Assembly (NCBI GenBank): GCA_001430745.1
Contig: KQ481993.1
Location: forward strand, 129,317-143,053
Origin: Auxenochlorella pyrenoidosa
Taxonomy: Eukaryota; Chlorophyta; Trebouxiophyceae; Chlorellales; Chlorellaceae
Length of the DNA: 13,737 nt
Reading direction: 5' to 3'
The notes under the pieces were generated by a model. The model made no database searches. It was not told where the DNA came from and saw nothing but the letters and a program-made list of their open reading frames with translations. The position numbers were made by a program, and so were the translations under genes. Below, in pieces: positions 10,801-13,737 of this stretch; the first letter of the stretch is position 1; every line of letters starts with the position of its first letter.

Positions 10801-10969
10801 ATCGCAGCTGGAGGCCCCGGGCACAGCGGGGCTGGCCACCATGGCTGCGAGCCGGCCGCCAAGGCAAGCCACCGCCGAGTTTGCGACGCCATTGCCGCAG
10901 CCAGACTGGCAGCAGGCCGACGTTGCAGAGGCTGCGTCGAGCAGCCGACCAAGCGCTGCCGAGAGCTGA
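650..10969 (+). CDS. Formin with N-terminal RhoGAP-like domain (RhoGAP-linker-FH1-FH2-tail), 20 coding exons, about 2292 aa
   Basis: Actin nucleator and processive elongator. FH1 binds profilin-actin and the FH2 dimer caps the barbed end (family knowledge). Coding exons: 650-803, 917-1006, 1144-1355, 1532-1701, 1859-2478, 2651-2817, 2951-3857, 3988-5158, 5296-5417, 5562-6209, 6346-6644, 6902-7030, 7279-7409, 7610-7739, 7935-8045, 8255-8365, 8596-8670, 8869-9042, 9309-9452, 9656-10969. All phases agree and the sum is 2293 codons with stop. The start is the first ATG in its frame, in a strong context (GCAGCCATGG). Domains: RhoGAP-like, about 33-215; low-complexity linker, 215-1230; short coiled coil, about 1230-1255; FH1, about 1267-1432; FH2, about 1482-1855, with LKQLHWEKF, a GTVW start, [11 protein letters not shown] and [18 protein letters not shown]; Ala/Pro/Gln-rich tail. 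Three introns use GC donors. The RhoGAP-formin layout resembles class III formins described in mosses and lycophytes, as I recall. The least certain junction is exon 1/exon 2. The linker could hold unrecognised splicing. Confidence 0.92.
4251..5078 (+). other. Candidate exitron (in-frame, optionally spliced coding segment) within formin exon 8
   Basis: Inside the 1171-nt exon 8 a strong donor (GAG|GTGAGC at 4251) and a good acceptor (CCGCCTCCGCAG|GCA, ending at 5078) bracket 828 nt. That is a multiple of three, and both borders fall at phase 0. The segment is open throughout, so it could be kept (276 residues of Ala/Leu/Pro-rich sequence) or removed without changing the frame downstream. I keep it as coding by default because 828 nt would be about three times longer than any other intron of this gene. 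However, its repetitive make-up leaves other frames open too, so an open frame is weak proof of coding. Confidence 0.4.
4318..4930 (+). repeat. Degenerate Ala/Leu/Pro-rich low-complexity repeat (CTG/GCTG-rich DNA)
   Basis: The translated segment reiterates short, imperfect units around LPA, such as [34 protein letters not shown] and [14 protein letters not shown]. The DNA is dense in CTGCTG and GCTGCTGGA. At least two plus-strand frames and one minus-strand frame are open across it, which is a by-product of the repeat and not evidence of extra genes. No known domain is visible. It looks like replication-slippage expansion inside the disordered linker of the formin. Confidence 0.65.
5620..5706 (+). 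other. Short coiled coil just before FH1
   Basis: Residues around 1225-1255 ([20 protein letters not shown] followed by [12 protein letters not shown]) are rich in charged residues and Gln, with Leu, Ala and Met at heptad-like spacing. They sit directly upstream of the polyproline region. Coiled coils just before FH1 occur in several formins and may aid dimerisation. The function here is inferred. Confidence 0.5.
5747..6380 (+). repeat. FH1 region: nine polyproline tracts, interrupted by one intron
   Basis: Eight tracts of 7-10 prolines lie in exon 10 (5747-6195) and a ninth in exon 11 (6346-6380), with intron 6210-6345 between them. Spacers are of recurring types: [16 protein letters not shown] and KGGKGA. 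At DNA level, CCCAAGCCTGGCGCCAAGGG occurs at about 6038 and again 54 bases later, showing recent unit duplication. Each tract is a potential profilin and SH3 or WW ligand by family knowledge. The antisense of this stretch gives a false Gly-rich open frame. Confidence 0.92.
8046..8254 (+). other. GC-AG intron 14 of the formin
   Basis: The FH2 signature is continuous only if exon 7935-8045 (ending GNHMNQ) joins exon 8255-8365 (starting [12 protein letters not shown]). The donor is then CAG|GCAGGC, with GC in place of GT; the acceptor is CCCCTGCAG. No GT lies close enough to keep both frame and motif. Confidence 0.85.
8366..8595 (+). other. GC-AG intron 15 of the formin
   Basis: Exon 8255-8365 ends LLHFVIMQ and exon 8596-8670 starts [11 protein letters not shown], which restores the FH2 pattern. 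The donor is CAG|GCAAGG, close to the best known GC-donor form, and the acceptor is CTCTCTGCAG. The intron carries three G-runs at 8383-8389, 8392-8397 and 8402-8407. Confidence 0.85.
8671..8868 (+). other. GC-AG intron 16 of the formin
   Basis: Joining ...KQAANMQ (ends 8670) to [11 protein letters not shown] (starts 8869) gives exactly the FH2 spacing between the 'aA' and the next 'GL' (16 residues) that I recall for metazoan formins. The donor is CAG|GCGCGT. The intron itself is open in frame. A GT at 8704-8705 would also keep frame but would insert 11 residues into a conserved helix. Confidence 0.7.
9469..9493 (+). other. Canonical G-quadruplex motif inside formin intron 18
   Basis: Four G-runs of 5, 4, 6 and 5 are separated by loops CC, TT and A, starting 16 bases after the donor at 9453. 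This meets the usual G3+N1-7 definition. A role in splicing or transcription is speculative. Confidence 0.75.
9656..10969 (+). other. Formin C-terminal tail (exon 20): basic helix then Ala/Pro/Gln-rich low complexity
   Basis: This 437-residue tail follows FH2. It opens with a charged helix ([20 protein letters not shown], then AAIQARRTQ), which continues the last FH2 helix and is basic near its end. It then becomes disordered, with short reiterations such as AAEGKQ (twice), GQQQAAQ (twice) and many PA/AP pairs. Near the end, at about residue 2229, lies an amphipathic-looking segment ([16 protein letters not shown]). The open frame closes with a single TGA at 10967. No domain is recognised. 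A classical DAD (MDxLLxxL plus basic cluster) is not evident. Confidence 0.8.
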
Positions 10970-11400
10970 GCGGCTGCGCGGCGTTGCTCACGCGCTCACC
11001 CTGTGGCCCGCTCCCTTCAGTTGCAATTGTCCGCTGAATTACTGTCTGTTGCCTTGCCAGCGGGCAACCTTGACGCTGTGAAACAGGCAGCACCATGCAA
11101 GATGCTGTGTTGTGGTCGTGCACGGGTGCACATGTGCCGAAGTGTGCGGCGAGGATCGTAGAAACATGGGTCATCCATACTTGCAGCAGCTCAATGTGCT
11201 TGCTGAATGTGATCATGGTGGCATTGCATGAATGACCCACCTGACCTGTCGCACCACATGAGTGGCGGGCCCAGCGCTGGCGGCGCGCAAACCACCAACC
11301 AAAGGGCTGGCGCATTGTGCGATCCTGCAGCGCCCGTGGTCGTGAACCGCTTGCACAAGTCTCTCTGCGAAGCGCTCTGTTCTCCGGCTGCGGCAGCACT
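10970..11400 (+). other. Formin 3' UTR and upstream region of the next gene
   Basis: The region holds no supportable gene. It is clearly less GC-rich than the flanks (for example 11020-11230), consistent with UTR and promoter sequence. I found no TGTAA, the poly(A) signal typical of Chlamydomonas-type algae; TGTGA occurs near 11080 and 11207, but I cannot support either as a signal. Open frames crossing it on either strand have poor codon use. Confidence 0.5.
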
Positions 11401-13589
11401 ATGCTGGAGACGGTGTCGGCCCGCCCGGTGCGGGCATTTGCACCCTCCACAGGCCCCAGCAGGCACGCGACAAACCATCGGCCAGCGCCGCAGGCAGCAG
11501 CCTGGCAGGCAGCACCGGCAGCGGCGGCACCCGCCGGCCGCCGGGGCAGCGTCGCGGCCGCAGCAGCTGCACCCAGCGCCGCGGCACCAACACCCATTCT
11601 GCCAGAGGTGCCGGCTGGCACTAAGAATGTGGTTGTCCTCGGCGGCACCGGCCGCGTGGGCGCCAGCACCGCCGCTGCGCTGGCGGCGGCGGTGCCGGGC
11701 GCGCGGCTAACGCTGGCGGGGCGCTCGGAAGGCTCGTTCCGGGAGGCCGTGGCCCGTCGGCCCGAGCTGTCGTCTGCCACGCCGCTGCGCTGCGACATCG
11801 ACGATCCCTCCAGCCTGGCGGCCGCGCTCAAGGGGGCAGACCTGGTCATCCATGCCGCGGGCCCCTTCCAGCGGCGCGGCGACTGCGCAGTCCTCGAGGC
11901 AGCCATTGCGGCGGGGGTGCCGTATATGGACGTCTGCGACGACACTGAGTACTCGCAGCGTGCCAAGGAGCTGCACACCAAGGCCCAGGCGGCGGGGGTG
12001 CCGGCCATCACGACGGCAGGCATCTATCCAGGTGCGGGCTTGGCAGGGGGCAACGGGCCTGCCGCCCGCCGCCGCTGTGCTGCACCCACGCCCAGCTGGT
12101 TGTGCAAGCAACTGGCTGGGCCGGGTTGCTGCATTTATGCAAAAGATTGAACGCCTAGGAGCGCACCCATGCTGGGCATGCCTCGTTCGTTGCGTCCAAT
12201 AGCCCTGACGTGGCGGGCGGCCCGCTGGCTGTGCAGAGCCCCTGCTCCCGCTCCCTCCCACGCCCCCCTCGCCCCACAACTGGCCCCCCGCAGGCGTCAG
12301 CAACGTGATGGCAGCGCACATGATCTCCCTGAACGGTGGCGAGTACAACGAGGACGGCAGCTACGCGGAGCAGGCGCCAGAGGGGGCGGCCCGCCCCAAG
12401 CGCCTCCTCTACTCTTACTTCACGGCAGGTGCGGCACAGCGTATGGGTGTGTTTCTGGGCTTTGGGCGAGGGCAGGGGCCGGGCGGTCGCGCCTTTGTGT
12501 GGGCGGATGCGGTGCGCACCCTAACCAGGCAGCCTGACGACGCGTGCATCCTCGTCTGCCGCGTCCCATCGCTGTGTACGCGCTTGCGGCCGCTCCGGGC
12601 CCCCAGCCTTTTCCTAGCTGGCTGCGATCCAGGCAGGTGCGGTTCGCACCTGCACATCTTGCAAGCTTGAGCGTGCACTTAAACGGCGGCCCACGCCCTG
12701 CCTCTACATCCAACAGGGACTGGCGGGGCGGGGCCCACCATCATGGAGACGACGCTGTTGCTGGCGGGAGAAGATGTGGTGGCGTACAAGTGAGCTGGGC
12801 CGTGGGAAGTGTTGTGGCGGTGCAAGTGATGCGGCCGCTCAGCTGATGGGGCACCCAGGGGCGGGGAGGGGGCGCCGACGGGCCCTGGGCAGCCTGGTGG
12901 CTGGGCGCACCCGAGCAGCGCTGGTGGGCGCATGCACCAGCAACCCCGCCGACGGCTGCCACCCCACACGCCGCCCGTGCCTGGCCCCCGCCAGCTGCCC
13001 TGCTCCCTCTCTCCCTGTCGGCCCATGCGCCCTGCCCCGCCCCAACCCCCCCCCCCCCCCTCCCAGGGACGGCCAGCGCGTGGTGCTGCCGCCCGTGAGC
13101 AACCGGCGGGTGGTGGACTTTGGCGCGGGGGTGGGGCGGCGCAGCGTGTACCTGTACAACCTGCCAGAGGTCACCTCGGGGCACCAGGTGCGGGATTCAT
13201 GATTGATTACTTGATTTTCAACAACATTTTGATAACGACATTGTATGGTACCTGAACAACCTGCCAGAGGTCACCTCGGGGCATCAGGTGCAGCTGTCAA
13301 GGGCCCTCCCCAGTGATGCAGCAAGTGGGCAGCAGCATGCCTGCCTGCGTGGCCGGCCAGGCTGCCTGCGGGGTGGTCCGCCAGCGGCGGCCGACGTGTC
13401 GCCACCTGCTCCGTCTACCTGGTCAGCTGCCGCCGCCCCGCCCGGACGCCCCCACCCCACCCCCCCCAACCCCCACCCCCCGGCCTGGCCTGCAGGTGTT
13501 TGGCGTGCCCAACGTCAGCGCGCGGTTCGGCACCGCGCCCGACCCCTGGAACTGGGGCATGGCGGCGGCGGCGCGCCTGCTGCCCAAGA
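11401..13589 (+). CDS. Saccharopine dehydrogenase-like NAD(P)-binding protein, plastid-targeted (3' end beyond window)
   Basis: Five exons are visible: 11401-12031, 12294-12428, 12717-12789, 13067-13187 and 13496-13589. All are GT-AG and phase-consistent; they encode the first 351 residues plus one base. The next donor (A|GTGAGC) is at 13590, and the final exons lie outside. The first in-frame ATG is 11401, with A at -3. Residues 1 to about 65 are rich in Ala, Ser, Pro and Arg with almost no acid, and include RRGSVAAAA, as in a chloroplast transit peptide. The mature part starts with a Rossmann strand and dinucleotide loop VVVLGGTGRVG (GGTGRVG at 81-87), then GRSEG, CDIDDPSSL, VIHAAGPFQ, GVPYMDVCDD, AGIYPGVSNVMA, TAGTGGAGPTI and FGVPNVSARFGT. 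This follows the Sacchrp_dh_NADP family and looks close to the single-domain plastid protein of plants (Arabidopsis At1g50450 type, from memory). Its substrate is not known from sequence; it need not be the lysine-pathway enzyme. Confidence 0.87.
13148..13291 (+). repeat. 44-bp direct duplication of an exon end, flanking an AT-rich insert
   Basis: Bases 13148-13191 (the last 40 coding bases of the exon plus its donor) recur at 13248-13291 with two mismatches (13155/13255 and 13184/13284). The spacing is exactly 100 bp. The 13192-13247 filler between them is about 30% GC, unlike anything nearby. The second copy also keeps a CAG|GTGC donor. Using it would bring a TGA at 13200-13202 into frame soon after the first copy, so the first donor is the productive one. 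Confidence 0.85.
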
Positions 13590-13737
13590 GTGAGCGGCCT
13601 GCCGACCCGCTGCGCTGTCGGCGTGCCCCGCTGCGGCGCTGGCATGCCCGGGACCCTTCCCCATCTGCCAGGGCATCCGGCACGGGTGCTTCTTCCTGGC
13701 CCACCCTCACTTTGCTGCCCTCTCCCCGCCTCTCTCT
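13590..13737 (+). other. Start of the fifth intron of the dehydrogenase-like gene, cut by the window edge
   Basis: This begins with a strong donor (GTGAGC at 13590) and ends in a pyrimidine-rich run (CCTCTCCCCGCCTCTCTCT). That suggests the acceptor and the next exon lie just beyond the window. No coding signal is seen. Confidence 0.6.

Noticed and set aside
10650..12023. Minus-strand open frame of 457 codons
   Set aside because: It runs antisense through the formin tail, the intergenic region and the first dehydrogenase exon. It has no family motif, and the plus strand carries phase-consistent, motif-bearing exons.
12774..13202. Plus-strand open frame of 142 codons over the dehydrogenase region
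   Set aside because: It crosses the intron 12790-13066 in a frame that differs from the exon upstream; only 13067-13187 is coding, joined by splicing.
13192..13247. AT-rich block as a transposon with target-site duplication
   Set aside because: It has no terminal inverted repeats and no coding sequence. The 44-bp flanks are far longer than a usual target-site duplication; repair with filler DNA fits better.

Overview
The window looks like nuclear DNA of a green alga, most likely of the Chlorella group (Trebouxiophyceae). It is very GC-rich, its genes are cut into many exons by mostly 110-310 nt introns with C-rich 3' ends and CAG acceptors, coding third positions are mostly G or C, and the proteins are rich in Ala, Pro, Gln and Gly. 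This placement is inference from style; I cannot run a similarity search. Because stop codons are rare at this base composition, long antisense and off-frame open frames occur everywhere. I judged genes by splice phase, family motifs and codon use, not by open-frame length.

Layout. (1) 15-212, minus strand: the first coding exon of a divergent gene leaving the left edge. It encodes a short tail, a hydrophobic anchor and a Gly/Ser-rich stem. (2) 213-649: the region between two divergent starts, presumably a shared promoter and both 5' UTRs. (3) 650-10969, plus strand: one large gene that I resolve into 20 coding exons with consistent phases, giving about 2292 residues. It is a formin: RhoGAP-like domain, long low-complexity linker, short coiled coil, FH1 with nine polyproline tracts, a complete FH2 domain, and a long Ala/Pro/Gln-rich tail. 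(4) 10970-11400: 3' UTR of the formin and upstream region of the next gene. (5) 11401-13589, plus strand: five exons of a saccharopine-dehydrogenase-like NAD(P)-binding protein with an apparent plastid transit peptide; the gene continues past the right edge.

The genes do not form a pathway. The formin should nucleate and elongate actin filaments and may be tied to Rho/Rop signalling or to membranes through its N-terminus. The dehydrogenase-like protein is a separate housekeeping-type gene. I found no mobile element, CRISPR array or RNA gene, and no convincing new multi-gene system. The points worth a second look are the RhoGAP-formin fusion, three consecutive GC-AG introns in the FH2 part, a possible in-frame 828-nt exitron, and a 44-bp duplication around an AT-rich insert in the dehydrogenase gene.
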